From Elusimicrobiota bacterium (GTDB lineage Bacteria; CG03; SLGR01), in assembly GCA_003553445.1 (NCBI GenBank), contig PWEK01000108.1, positions 1 to 46,195 of the forward strand: a stretch of DNA of 46,195 nucleotides, in the 5' to 3' direction. Position 1 is the stretch's first letter. Every line of letters begins with the position of its first letter. Below the pieces are notes generated by a model, which saw only the letters and a program-made list of their open reading frames with translations, was not told where the DNA came from and did not search any database. Of this stretch, positions 28,243 to 37,291 are shown in pieces. Both the position numbers and the translations under genes were made by a program.

Positions 28243-28973
28243 AGACAATAAGAAAGGTCTTTTTCAGGAGTTTTTTACTGCAGGCGGTGTGGAATTACGA
28301 ACTTATGCAGGGGGTTGGATATCTTTACAGCATCCTGCCGGAGCTGAAAAAACTTTACGGGGAAAAAACTGAAGAGCTTATTGCGGCCTGCCGGAGGCAC
28401 TTGACCTATTTCAACACGCATCCGTATATGGTGGCTTTTGTGATAGGCACAAGCACCAGGATTGAAGAGGAAATAAGCCGGGGGAAGGCCGGCGCAGAAG
28501 AGTATTCTACAAAGATTAAACTGCAGCTGGGCGGCCCTCTTGCGGCTCTCGGAGATAAAATCTTCTGGGCAACCTGGAGGCCCCTTACCGGACTTACTGC
28601 AGTCTTCTGTGTTTTTGCGGGCGTGCGCCCGGGCTATCTCATACCCCTGGTATTTATACTCTTTTATAATATCCCGATAATTATCTTCAGGTGGAGGTCT
28701 CTCGTTTTAGCCTACAGGGCGCAGACCGAGATAGCCGATGAAGTATGGAAAATAAACAACAGTTTTATTACGAAAGCCCTCCCTTATTTCGGTCTGCTGG
28801 CAATTACCGGGTGTATTGTTGCGGCAGCTATTACATGGCCGGGCTTTAGAGGGTTGCAGCTGGCAGTGTATACGGCAATAGTGGTGATTTTAAAACCAAG
28901 GTTAAAGCTGTCTGTAACAGCGATGCTTTATATAATCGCTGCAATTTCAATAGCAGCGGGGTTGATGATATAA
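28239..28973 (+). CDS. PTS mannose-family EIID component (membrane)
   Basis: 244 aa. The family start FFRSFLLQAVWNYELMQGVGYLYSI-like block (FRSFLLQAVWNYELMQGVG) is followed by FNTHPYMVAFVIG and GGPLAALGDKIFWATWRP, diagnostic of ManZ-type IID. About four hydrophobic segments occupy the C-terminal half. With IIC it forms the mannose-type translocator. It overlaps IIC by 4 nt, and HPr starts 3 nt after its stop. IID is unique to the Man family, so this is a transporter and not only a regulatory remnant. Confidence 0.9.
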   Translation: MKTIRKVFFRSFLLQAVWNYELMQGVGYLYSILPELKKLYGEKTEELIAACRRHLTYFNTHPYMVAFVIGTSTRIEEEISRGKAGAEEYSTKIKLQLGGPLAALGDKIFWATWRPLTGLTAVFCVFAGVRPGYLIPLVFILFYNIPIIIFRWRSLVLAYRAQTEIADEVWKINNSFITKALPYFGLLAITGCIVAAAITWPGFRGLQLAVYTAIVVILKPRLKLSVTAMLYIIAAISIAAGLMI

Positions 28974-28976
28974 GAT

Positions 28977-29243
28977 ATGATTAAAGAACAGTTTGAAATA
29001 AAAAATAAACTTGGTTTTCATGCGAGGGCCGCGTCAATGATAGTAGAAAATATGTCAAGATACTTATCTGATGTAATGATTGAAAAAGACGGGCGTGAGG
29101 TTGACGCAAAGAGCATCATGGGAATAATGACTCTTGCGGCCGGCAAGGGTGATATTGTTACTGTAAAGGCGGATGGAGAAGACATGCATGATGCCATTGA
29201 AAAGTTCAGGGAACTTATAGAAAGAAAGTTCGACGAAGAATGA
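28977..29243 (+). CDS. ptsH: Phosphocarrier protein HPr
   Basis: 88 aa. His15 in LGFHARAAS takes phosphate from enzyme I. Ser46 in KSIMGIMTLAA is the regulatory site for HPr kinase, and hprK is present about 4 kb upstream in the same run. So both the transport relay and the Ser-P signalling branch can operate. It overlaps ptsI by 4 nt. The remaining residues fit the HPr fold with no insertions. Confidence 0.95.
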   Translation: MIKEQFEIKNKLGFHARAASMIVENMSRYLSDVMIEKDGREVDAKSIMGIMTLAAGKGDIVTVKADGEDMHDAIEKFRELIERKFDEE

Positions 29244-30976
29244 AGTTGAATGGAATAGCAGCATCTCCGGGAATAGCGATCGGCAGGGCTTATCTGATTT
29301 CTGAGGAGCCCTACTGTGTAATTAAGAGGAATATTGGCGAAAGCCAGATAAAAAAAGAAATATCCAGATTCAGGAAAGCTATTCAGACAGTTGATATTGA
29401 TTTTAAGAAGCAGAAGGAGAGGGTCTCCACTGAAATGGGGAAGACATACGCAAAACTCTTCAACGCTTACGGACTTATATTAAAAGACCCGCTGTTTTAC
29501 AAGGACACGATAAAGGTAATAACCGAGGAGCGGGTCAATGTGGAATATGCTCTGCAGACTGTCATAGACAGGATAACAAAAACGTTCTCAATGCTTGACG
29601 ATGAGTATATGCGCGATAGAATAAGGGATGTGCAGGATGTCGCCAACAGAGTGATGAGGGTTCTTCTCGGACAGGAAAAGGTTTCGCTGAAAGAAATACA
29701 TAACAGGGTTGCGCTTGTGGCCCATGCTCTCCATCCTTCGGATGCCGTTGAAATAAAGAAGGAGAATGTTATCGGGTTTGTAATGGATGCAGGCGGAAAA
29801 ACGTCGCATATTGTTATTATGGCTGAATCGCTGGAAATCCCTGCAGTGGTGGGACTGAAAAGGGTTACAAGGGAGATTTCGCCCGGAGATCTAATTATAA
29901 TTGACGGAAATGAGGGTGTGGTATACATAAATCCTGAGACGGAAATTCTAAAAGAATACCGTCAGAGGAAAAGAAAACAGGCAAAGCTTAGAAAGCAGCT
30001 TATTGCCCTCAGGGATAAGCCTGCCGTTACCAAGTGCGGTGAAAAGGTGGAGCTTAATGTTAATATAGAAGACAGCAGCGAGGCCTCTGTTGTGCGTCAG
30101 TACGGGGCTTCCGGAGTAGGGCTCTACAGGACGGAGTTTTTCTATTTAAATAAAAGCGATTTACCCGGCGAAGAGGAAATATATAAAAACTTAAAATCAG
30201 TGGCTGATAAAATATTCCCGGCAAAAATTACAGTAAGGACGATAGATATCGGGGCAGAGAAAATATCCACGCAGCTTGGCGCAAAGCATGAAGGAAACCC
30301 TTTTATGGGGTTAAGGGGGGTACGCCTTTGCCTTGCTTATCCGGAGCTCTTTAAAACTCAGCTCAGGGGTATTCTCCGGGCTTCCGAGAAAAAGAATATT
30401 CATATAATGTATCCGATGATTACAGGGGTTAAGGAAATCAGGTCCGCTAACCTGATTTTAGAAGAGGTTAAGGGGGAGCTTGATAAAAGAGGTATTGAAT
30501 ACGACAGAGATATAAAGGTTGGAATTATGGTTGAAACCCCCGCCGCGGTTATGAATATAGAGAACCTTGCGAAAGAGGTTGATTTTTTCAGTATAGGTAC
30601 AAATGACCTTATTCAGTATTCCCTCGCGGTGGACAGGACCTCCGGAGCGGTTTCGTATTTATATAATCCCGGGAGCATTTCAATATTGAGAATGATAGAA
30701 AAGATAATTTCCGGCGCCCGGGAATCCGGATGCAAGGTAAGTATGTGCGGAGAGATGGCCGGAGAAACAATATTTACCGAGCTTCTGCTGGGCCTCGGAT
30801 TGAGGAGTTTTTCAATGAGCGGCATTGCGGTCCATCCGGTCAAAAAAGTAATAAGAGGCACTTCCATCGGAGAGTGCGAGGAGCTTGCGGACAGGGTTAT
30901 GAAATCGGGTGAAAATGAAGAAATTATGAAAATACTGAAAGAAAGACAGGAGAAGACCCAGGGGAAGCTTTATTAA
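29240..30976 (+). CDS. ptsI: PTS enzyme I
   Basis: 578-aa phosphoenolpyruvate-protein phosphotransferase that feeds HPr. The N-terminus LNGIAASPGIAIGRAYLI is typical. The active histidine is His190 in GGKTSHIVIMA. The PEP-binding barrel shows GLYRTEFFYL, LRGVRLCL, MYPMITGV, GIMVETPAAVM, FSIGTNDLIQYSLAVDR and CGEMAG with the catalytic Cys. Length and motifs are normal. ATG overlaps ptsH (ATGA); lepA follows after 6 nt. Confidence 0.96.
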   Translation: MKLNGIAASPGIAIGRAYLISEEPYCVIKRNIGESQIKKEISRFRKAIQTVDIDFKKQKERVSTEMGKTYAKLFNAYGLILKDPLFYKDTIKVITEERVNVEYALQTVIDRITKTFSMLDDEYMRDRIRDVQDVANRVMRVLLGQEKVSLKEIHNRVALVAHALHPSDAVEIKKENVIGFVMDAGGKTSHIVIMAESLEIPAVVGLKRVTREISPGDLIIIDGNEGVVYINPETEILKEYRQRKRKQAKLRKQLIALRDKPAVTKCGEKVELNVNIEDSSEASVVRQYGASGVGLYRTEFFYLNKSDLPGEEEIYKNLKSVADKIFPAKITVRTIDIGAEKISTQLGAKHEGNPFMGLRGVRLCLAYPELFKTQLRGILRASEKKNIHIMYPMITGVKEIRSANLILEEVKGELDKRGIEYDRDIKVGIMVETPAAVMNIENLAKEVDFFSIGTNDLIQYSLAVDRTSGAVSYLYNPGSISILRMIEKIISGARESGCKVSMCGEMAGETIFTELLLGLGLRSFSMSGIAVHPVKKVIRGTSIGECEELADRVMKSGENEEIMKILKERQEKTQGKLY

Positions 30977-30982
30977 AAAACT

Positions 30983-32734
30983 ATGAAGAATTTTACTGTT
31001 ATTGCGCATATAGATCACGGCAAATCCACACTCTGTGACAGAATTCTGGAATTGACCGGTGATATAGAGAAAGGAAAACACGAAGATGTTATCCTTGATT
31101 CTATGCCGCTTGAGCGGGAAAGGGGAATAACAATAAAGGCTAAAGCCGTGAGGATTATCTATAAGGGGGAGGTTCTTAATATGGTGGATACCCCCGGGCA
31201 TGTTGATTTTTCTTACGAGGTGTCAAGGTCTATGTCTTCTTGCGAGGCGGCTGTGCTGGTGGTGGATGCGTCGCAGGGGATTGAAGCGCAGACCGTGGCA
31301 AACTATGAGAGCGCGAAGAAAAACGGGCTCAAGATAATACCTGTACTAAATAAAATAGACCTGCCTAATGCCAGGCCCGAAGATGTTGAAGAAGAGTTTC
31401 AGGCCATGCTTGAAAAAAAAGAGCCCATTCTTAAAGTAAGCGCCAAGACCGGCGAGGGGGTTAAAGAACTTCTGGATAAGATAATGGATGAGGTTCCTGA
31501 GCCGGAAAATGTTACTGGAGAGAAGGCCTCCGGCCTGGTCTTTGATTCGGTCTTTGATTCTTTCAAGGGGGCAATAGTGTATGTGCGAATTACAGGAGGG
31601 AGTTTCTCCGCTGGAGATGAGGTCAGTTTTATAGCGGCCGGTAAGAATTACGAATTAAAGGAACTGGGGTATTTCGGGGTTTCAAAAATGGTTTCGGTAA
31701 AGAAAATGACTGCCGGAGAGATAGGCTACATGATATGTTCGATGAAAAATCTGGCGGATGTTGAGATAGGTGATACGGTTACTCTTCCGGAGGGTGGGGT
31801 AAAAGAGCCGCTTTCAGGGTTCAGGCCTCCCAGACAGTTTGTTTTTGCCGGACTTTATCCTGTTGACAACAATGATTATATGAAGCTTAAAAAAGCTTTT
31901 CAGCAGCTCAGCATAAACGATACGTCTTTTACGTACCACCCGGAGGATTCTCCTAGCCTGGGTCCCGGATTCAGGTGCGGTTTCCTGGGAATACTTCATA
32001 TGGAGATAATAAAGGGTCGCCTGGAAAATGAACATAAATTAAATCTTGTTGCAACCCGTCCCCAGGTTGAGTATATAGTTGATGGAAATAAGATAGACAA
32101 TTCCATAGATTTTCCCGCTTCCGGTTATGATGAGGTTAAGGAGCCTTATGTTTTTTGTACGGTTATTACACCTGCGGATTACATGGGACAGATTTTTGAG
32201 CTTTTCGAGGGGAAAAAAGGCAATTACAGACAGATGAAGTATATAAACCCCAAAAGAGTAATTCTTAAGTATGAGCTTCCTCTGAGGGAAATGGTTGAGG
32301 AGTTTTATAACCAGCTTAAATCTGCAAGCAGGGGCTATGCCACGCTTGACTATGAACATATCGGTTATAAAAAATCCGACCTTGTTAAGCTTCAGATACT
32401 TATTAACGAAAAGGAGGTGGACGCGCTTTCTTTTATTATGCATTCTGATGACGCGCAGCGCAGGGGCAGGGATATACTGAGAAAGCTGAAAGACCTTATC
32501 CCGAAACATCAGTTTAAGGTGCCCCTTCAGGCAAAGGTCGGTAAAAATATAGTAGCGAGGATGGACATACCGGCATTAAGGAAGAATGTTACAGCCGGTT
32601 TATACGGAGGAGATGTAACGAGGAAAAAGAAGGTTCTTGAAAAACAGAAGAAAGGAAAAAAAAGGATGAAGCAGGTAGGGAAGGTCAGTATCCCTTCTGA
32701 GGCATTTATTGCGGTAAAAAGTTATGGAGACTAA
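30983..32734 (+). CDS. lepA: Elongation factor 4 (LepA)
   Basis: 583-aa translational GTPase that acts on stalled or mistranslocated ribosomes. G1 is AHIDHGKST; the effector region ERERGITIKAKAVR, G3 DTPGH and NKIDLP follow. The LepA-specific C-terminal domain includes FRCGFLGILHMEI and a basic tail (KKKVLEKQKKGKKRMKQVGKVSIP). The N-terminus lacks the few residues found before NFSIIAH in many LepA proteins, but nothing functional is missing. It overlaps lepB by 11 nt; lepA-lepB adjacency is common. Confidence 0.96.
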   Translation: MKNFTVIAHIDHGKSTLCDRILELTGDIEKGKHEDVILDSMPLERERGITIKAKAVRIIYKGEVLNMVDTPGHVDFSYEVSRSMSSCEAAVLVVDASQGIEAQTVANYESAKKNGLKIIPVLNKIDLPNARPEDVEEEFQAMLEKKEPILKVSAKTGEGVKELLDKIMDEVPEPENVTGEKASGLVFDSVFDSFKGAIVYVRITGGSFSAGDEVSFIAAGKNYELKELGYFGVSKMVSVKKMTAGEIGYMICSMKNLADVEIGDTVTLPEGGVKEPLSGFRPPRQFVFAGLYPVDNNDYMKLKKAFQQLSINDTSFTYHPEDSPSLGPGFRCGFLGILHMEIIKGRLENEHKLNLVATRPQVEYIVDGNKIDNSIDFPASGYDEVKEPYVFCTVITPADYMGQIFELFEGKKGNYRQMKYINPKRVILKYELPLREMVEEFYNQLKSASRGYATLDYEHIGYKKSDLVKLQILINEKEVDALSFIMHSDDAQRRGRDILRKLKDLIPKHQFKVPLQAKVGKNIVARMDIPALRKNVTAGLYGGDVTRKKKVLEKQKKGKKRMKQVGKVSIPSEAFIAVKSYGD

Positions 32735-33416
32735 ACTTATATATATTACAATAGTGGTGATCGCACTTAGATTAGTTGCTGGGTGGGGTTTAAAAAAGTA
32801 TAAAAAAGGCTTTGCAAAGAAACTATTTTCTGAAATTAAAGAGTGGTCCAATGCCGGGCTGTGGGCTGTGGTAATAGCTCTTTTCATAATGTCTTTTATA
32901 ATACAGGCTTTCAGAATACCTTCCGGCTCTATGGAGGAGACGCTGCTTGTAAGGGATCATATTTTTGTCAATAAATTTATTTACGGGATAAGAAACCCCT
33001 TTAATAAAGAAAGGAGGTTTTTTCAGATTAAGGAGCCGGAAAGAGGAGAGATTATTGTCTTTGAATATCCCCAGGATCCCTCGATAGACTACATAAAACG
33101 GTGTATAGCTCTTCCCGGTGAAACAGTTCAGATAAGAGATAAACAGGTTTATGTGGACGGAAATCGTCTTGAAGAAGGGTATGTTGTACACAGGGACCCT
33201 CAGGTCTATCCGGATGCATCATATATCTCCGAACATAAACGGAGGAGGGATAATTTCGGTCCTTATGAGGTGCCCGAAGGAAAGTATTTTGTGCTGGGCG
33301 ACAACAGAGATTATTCTTCGGACTCAAGGTTCTGGGGGCCGGTTCCGAAAAGGAAAATAAAAGGATTGGCTCTGTTCAGGTACTGGCCGCTTTCAAGACT
33401 GGGGTTGGTCCAATGA
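32724..33416 (+). CDS. lepB: Signal peptidase I
   Basis: 230-aa membrane protease that removes signal peptides of exported proteins such as LptA. Two N-terminal hydrophobic segments (about 5-20 and 46-62) are followed by the catalytic serine in RIPSGSM (Ser69) and lysine in YIKRCIALPGE (Lys125). Later GDNRDYSSDSRFWGPV is the family's box E. The ATG overlaps the lepA end; the stop overlaps the ROK gene (ATGA). Confidence 0.95.
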   Translation: METKLIYITIVVIALRLVAGWGLKKYKKGFAKKLFSEIKEWSNAGLWAVVIALFIMSFIIQAFRIPSGSMEETLLVRDHIFVNKFIYGIRNPFNKERRFFQIKEPERGEIIVFEYPQDPSIDYIKRCIALPGETVQIRDKQVYVDGNRLEEGYVVHRDPQVYPDASYISEHKRRRDNFGPYEVPEGKYFVLGDNRDYSSDSRFWGPVPKRKIKGLALFRYWPLSRLGLVQ

Positions 33417-34327
33417 AAAAAGTGATAGGTGTTGATATAGGAGGGACAAATACTTCTTTAGCTCTTGTAAATGAAAAATATGAGCTTTCCCGCAGAATGG
33501 AGTTTCCAACTCCAGGGAGTCCTGAAGAAACGGCAGGTATCCTCAGAGATAAAATACAGGAAATTGACCCGGATAAGGAGCTTCCCTGTGGTATCGCGGT
33601 ATGCGGACTGATTTCACCTGATGGCAGGAGGCTGTGCCTGGCTCCCAACCTGGGATGGAAAGATATATACTTCAAGGAAGTTTTCAAAAATCTAAAGCGC
33701 AGTTTTGCAATAGTAAACGATGGCAATTCTGCTGCATGGGGGTGCTATGTAGCCGGGGAGGGAAGGAATAATTCCCGTCTGCTTTCTATGACCCTGGGAA
33801 CAGGCGTGGGGGGAGGCGTTGTTCTTGACGGCAACCTTCTATTCGGCGCCGGAGAGCTCGGGCACATAAAACTGGAAGCCGACGGGCCTCAATGCGGCTG
33901 TGGAAAGAGGGGTTGCCTGGAGTCTTATATCGGAGGTAGATTCATCCCCTCGAGAGCTAAAGAGTGGGCCGGTTTGGAGGTTAAAACAGCAAGAGAGCTT
34001 TTTGAACTTTCAGAAAAAGGCAGCAAAAAGGCAGTTGAATGCTGGAAAAAAGTGGGCTATATTGCAGGCTATGCTCTTTCAGGTGTGGTGAATTTAAACG
34101 GGATTGAGAAAATAGTTCTCGGCGGCGCCATAACCTCCTATGAGGGGAAATATTTTTTAAGCGTTTTGAAAAATTCCTTCAGGGAAAACCTGATGGTTGA
34201 AGATTGCCAGAGCTGTGAAATTGTAATTTCAAAATGGAAAAAAGATATGTCTCTGGTGGGAGCGGCAGCCGTTCTTTTATCCCCTCCAAAGAACTTTTGT
34301 AAAGAAAGGTTGATAAGCGGACGCTGA
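33413..34327 (+). CDS. ROK family sugar kinase (glucokinase-like)
   Basis: 304 aa. It starts GVDIGGTNTSLALV, the phosphate-binding loop of ROK kinases. The middle has VNDGNSAAWG, MTLGTGVGGGVVLDG, GELGHIKLE and the zinc motif CGCGKRGCLE. These are the normal sites of a ROK hexokinase/glucokinase. It could phosphorylate glucose, N-acetylglucosamine or N-acetylmannosamine; the sequence does not tell which. It is the last gene of the long run and, next to a mannose-type PTS, may handle the non-PTS sugar pool, for example glucose released by the alpha-glucan genes at 37292-42881. Confidence 0.87.
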   Translation: MKKVIGVDIGGTNTSLALVNEKYELSRRMEFPTPGSPEETAGILRDKIQEIDPDKELPCGIAVCGLISPDGRRLCLAPNLGWKDIYFKEVFKNLKRSFAIVNDGNSAAWGCYVAGEGRNNSRLLSMTLGTGVGGGVVLDGNLLFGAGELGHIKLEADGPQCGCGKRGCLESYIGGRFIPSRAKEWAGLEVKTARELFELSEKGSKKAVECWKKVGYIAGYALSGVVNLNGIEKIVLGGAITSYEGKYFLSVLKNSFRENLMVEDCQSCEIVISKWKKDMSLVGAAAVLLSPPKNFCKERLISGR

Positions 34328-34338
34328 TTTAGTATAAA
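34310..34338 (+). promoter_or_regulatory. Candidate sigma70-type promoter for the coiled-coil/GGDEF genes
   Basis: TTGATA (34310-34315), 17 nt, TATAAA (34333-34338). Each hexamer matches consensus at 5 of 6 positions. It overlaps the end of the ROK gene and gives a leader of about 35-40 nt, which ends in AAAAAAGGAGAT, a very strong ribosome site for the gene at 34384. Confidence 0.6.
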
Positions 34339-34383
34339 TAACTCCTTGTAGAAGGAAAAGAATTAAAAAAGGAGATATCAGCA

Positions 34384-34680
34384 ATGGTAGAAAAAGAGAA
34401 AATCATAGCATATTTGAGAAAACAGTCTATAGAACTCAAGCAGGTCCGCGAAAATGTCAGCGTTCTTGAAAATGAAATATCAGAGATTGTTCAGGAACTG
34501 CAGGATGAGAGCAAAATCGGTATTCCGGCGGAATACGATTTCGGGTTAAAAGAACTTAAGTCGCTTAAAAAAAAGATTCGAAAGAAAGTAAAAAAGGATA
34601 TATCCGTAATGAAAAGCATACCTGAGGAGGTGGAAAGCCTTAAAGGGGAATCAGGCGCTGTAGTAAGCGATAATATGTAA
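34384..34680 (+). CDS. Small coiled-coil protein of unknown function
   Basis: 98 aa, highly charged, no hydrophobic segment. Residues about 1-45 show heptad spacing of Leu/Ile/Val (LRKQSIELKQVRENVSVLEN). A short linker with IPAEYDFGLKEL follows, then a lysine-rich helix (LKKKIRKKVKKDI). No family recognised. It has its own promoter and the best Shine-Dalgarno in the window, suggesting high expression, and stands 43 nt before two GGDEF genes, so a partner or regulator of those is possible. Confidence 0.65.
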   Translation: MVEKEKIIAYLRKQSIELKQVRENVSVLENEISEIVQELQDESKIGIPAEYDFGLKELKSLKKKIRKKVKKDISVMKSIPEEVESLKGESGAVVSDNM

Positions 34681-34723
34681 GAATATGCGTAAAAGGTAAA
34701 AAAGAGAAAATTGCGAAGAATAA

Positions 34724-36028
34724 TTGAGTAAATTTATAAAAGATCTTTCCGGGGCGGCACTTCTTGTTGCGGCTTTTGTATATCTAACAATAGACCTTAC
34801 GAAAAGTCCGGATCCCCATATTCACCTGATATTGTATCACTGCATAGTTATTCTTTCTTTCCTTTTTTATTCCGTTATGGGCGCGGTTATAACTGCGCTT
34901 ATATCTACTTTTGCCGCTATTGCCGTATTAATGATAACGGGGGAGTGGATAGCCCTTCCGGCGATGGGGGCATACTGGCTTACCGCGGTTATTGCAAATT
35001 CTTTTTTTGATGAGGTAAACAGATCCAGGGGTAAATTTCAGCTTGAACTTGAAAACAGGGAGAAAGAGCTGGGTATATTATACTCCAAAAAGGAGCAGTA
35101 TGAGGATGAACTCCCTGTTTTGAGAGAGAAGCTCTCCAGGTACCTTGTATTGTCGGAGGTTTCGCTTAAATTGACCACCACCCTTAAGCAGGAAAGAATT
35201 TATTCAATAATAAAAGAATACCTTAAACAAATATTTCCCGGAAAAAAAATAATCATTACAACCGGGGAGGGCAATGAGTACAGCAGATGGGTAAAAAGCA
35301 AGGGAAGTTCGCTTCTTGTAGGAAACATCGGGAAAGATTATCGGTTTTCCACCCAGGATCAGGATTTCGTTTCTCTTATTGAGTGTCCCCTGTTAAGAAG
35401 GCAAGAGGTTTTTGGAACCCTTAGAGTGGAAAGCGGTGAGGAAATGTTTTCTCCGCAGGATCTAAGGATGCTCGGAACAGTGGCTGCCATTTCCACAATC
35501 GCGCTGGGTAAAGCAAGGTTGTTCAGCAGGATTCAGGAACTTTCAGTAAGGGATTCTCTTACGGGGCTTTTTACTCACAAATACTTTAAGGAGCGCATTG
35601 ATGAGGAAATCAGAAGATCGGCAAGGTTTAAAGAAGAGTTTTCGCTTCTTATGATGGATATAGATAAATTTAAGGATTTCAATGATTATTTCGGGCACAG
35701 GGCGGGTGACAGGGTATTGAAAAAGGTGGCGGCTGCCGTAAAAGAAAGTGTCCGGGAAACAGATATTGTTGGAAGATACGGGGGGGAGGAATTTTCTGTG
35801 CTTCTTTTGAATATTCAAAAAGAGGATGCCCGGGAAATAGCTGAAAATATCAGGAAAAAGATTGAGGGGCTGCATTTTGATTTTGACGGAAAAGAGGTGG
35901 GGGTAACTGTTACGATTGGCGGCAGCAGCTTCCCGGAAAATCCCACGGGAGAGGCAATTTTAAAAAACGCCGACCAGGCGATGTACAAGGGCAAAAGAAG
36001 TGGAAGAAACAAAGTTGTTTTCAAATAA
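34724..36028 (+). CDS. Membrane-bound GGDEF protein (diguanylate cyclase) with GAF-like domain and I-site
   Basis: 434 aa. Roughly four membrane helices fill residues 7-95, then a coiled coil (EVNRSRGKFQLELENREKEL onward), a GAF-like sensory domain at about 140-265, and a GGDEF domain from about 275. The active site reads RYGGEEF. Five residues before it is RETD, a complete RxxD inhibitory site, so the product c-di-GMP should feed back on the enzyme. FDEVN and FNDYFGHRAGD are also typical. The start is TTG 34724; there is no good in-frame ATG nearby. No EAL or HD-GYP partner lies in the window. Confidence 0.88.
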   Translation: MSKFIKDLSGAALLVAAFVYLTIDLTKSPDPHIHLILYHCIVILSFLFYSVMGAVITALISTFAAIAVLMITGEWIALPAMGAYWLTAVIANSFFDEVNRSRGKFQLELENREKELGILYSKKEQYEDELPVLREKLSRYLVLSEVSLKLTTTLKQERIYSIIKEYLKQIFPGKKIIITTGEGNEYSRWVKSKGSSLLVGNIGKDYRFSTQDQDFVSLIECPLLRRQEVFGTLRVESGEEMFSPQDLRMLGTVAAISTIALGKARLFSRIQELSVRDSLTGLFTHKYFKERIDEEIRRSARFKEEFSLLMMDIDKFKDFNDYFGHRAGDRVLKKVAAAVKESVRETDIVGRYGGEEFSVLLLNIQKEDAREIAENIRKKIEGLHFDFDGKEVGVTVTIGGSSFPENPTGEAILKNADQAMYKGKRSGRNKVVFK

Positions 36029-37289
36029 GTTTAAGGTACTGAAAAACAGATATTTCCTGGAGGGATTTATAATATTTTTAATTTTCGGGGCTGCGGGACT
36101 TTTAACGTATAACATGGTTTTTCTTTATATATCCCTTTTCTCCGCTGTTTTTCTTATAATGAAAGCGGTTGAGCTTCAGGCTGATATTAAGTTTATTTCG
36201 ATGGCTGCTATTATTTTTTCCCTGTTGCTTATTACCTTTTCTCCTAACCCATTCAGGTGGTTTTCTATTGCGCTGGTTCTTTCGGTTTTCCCTTATTTTA
36301 AACTTAAGGCTGAGCTGGCTTCTGTGGAGAGGGAAAACAGGGGGAAATTGTTTGAGCAGGAGAAGAAAAAAGAGATTGTGGAAAATGAGCTAAGGAATAT
36401 CAATAAGGAGATGATCGGTATAAAAAGAAACCTTGAAAGAATGAGAAAACTCTATGAAATATCCAGGAATATGGAAAATATTGAGGACAGCAGGGAAATA
36501 GCGCAAAAGGCCATTGAATCCCTTGAGCTTGTGACACAGGCGAAAAGGCTGGCGTTTTACAGGAAAACTGACATGGGTTATGAGACGGTCTTTTTCAGGG
36601 GTTTTTCCGAAAAGGAGGCTGCACGGCTTTCAGAAAAATGGGAAACCGGAAGAAAAGATAAAAAATTCAACTTTTTTGAGCTTAAAGCCGGGAACAAAAG
36701 GCTGGGGATGATTGTTTTCGATTCTCTTGAAAAGCGCAAGCAGTTTACCGAGGCCGAGGTGCTGATAGATCAGATAACCCTGGGATATGAAAAATCCCTG
36801 CTTTATGAAAGGGTGAAAGAGCTCTCCAGAAGAGACGGACTCACGGGGCTTTACCTGCGGCGCTACTTCATGGGAAGGCTTAAAGAGGAAATAAAGAGAG
36901 CCCGCAGAGAAAAGTACAAAATAGCCTTTGCCATGGCGGATATTGACTCTTTTAAAAAATATAATGATAATTACGGACATCCCATGGGTGATAAGCTTCT
37001 CGAGGATGTGTCTTCAATAATTAAGGATAATATTTACGGTTCGGATTTTGCGGGGCGTTATGGGGGAGAGGAGTTCTGCATTTATATGCCGCACGCCCAG
37101 AAAGAGGGCTCTGAAAATAAAATGAAAAAAATAATAGAACAGGTGAGGGAGAAAACCCCGGTGACCATTTCAATCGGTTTATCCTTTTTTCCCAAAGATG
37201 CCAAAAGCCCCGAGAAACTTATTGAAACTTCTGATAAGGCTCTTTACAAGGCAAAATCATCCGGAAAAAACTGCATAAAAATATATTAA
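36000..37289 (+). CDS. Membrane-bound GGDEF protein (diguanylate cyclase), no I-site
   Basis: 429 aa with the same layout as its neighbour: about four helices in residues 20-110, a long coiled coil (to about 160), a GAF-like segment and a GGDEF domain from about 275. The active site is RYGGEEF and the nucleotide site YNDNYGHPMGD, so catalysis is expected. At the I-site position it has YGSD instead of RxxD, so product inhibition is probably lost. GTG 36000 lies inside the previous gene (29-nt overlap). The pair looks like an old duplication. It ends 2 nt before a convergent gene, with no terminator hairpin. Confidence 0.85.
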   Translation: MEETKLFSNKFKVLKNRYFLEGFIIFLIFGAAGLLTYNMVFLYISLFSAVFLIMKAVELQADIKFISMAAIIFSLLLITFSPNPFRWFSIALVLSVFPYFKLKAELASVERENRGKLFEQEKKKEIVENELRNINKEMIGIKRNLERMRKLYEISRNMENIEDSREIAQKAIESLELVTQAKRLAFYRKTDMGYETVFFRGFSEKEAARLSEKWETGRKDKKFNFFELKAGNKRLGMIVFDSLEKRKQFTEAEVLIDQITLGYEKSLLYERVKELSRRDGLTGLYLRRYFMGRLKEEIKRARREKYKIAFAMADIDSFKKYNDNYGHPMGDKLLEDVSSIIKDNIYGSDFAGRYGGEEFCIYMPHAQKEGSENKMKKIIEQVREKTPVTISIGLSFFPKDAKSPEKLIETSDKALYKAKSSGKNCIKIY

Positions 37290-37291
37290 AC

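Noticed and set aside
29497-29928. 143-codon open frame on the minus strand
   Set aside because: Antisense to ptsI, Ser/Thr/Ile-rich shadow without motif or ribosome site.
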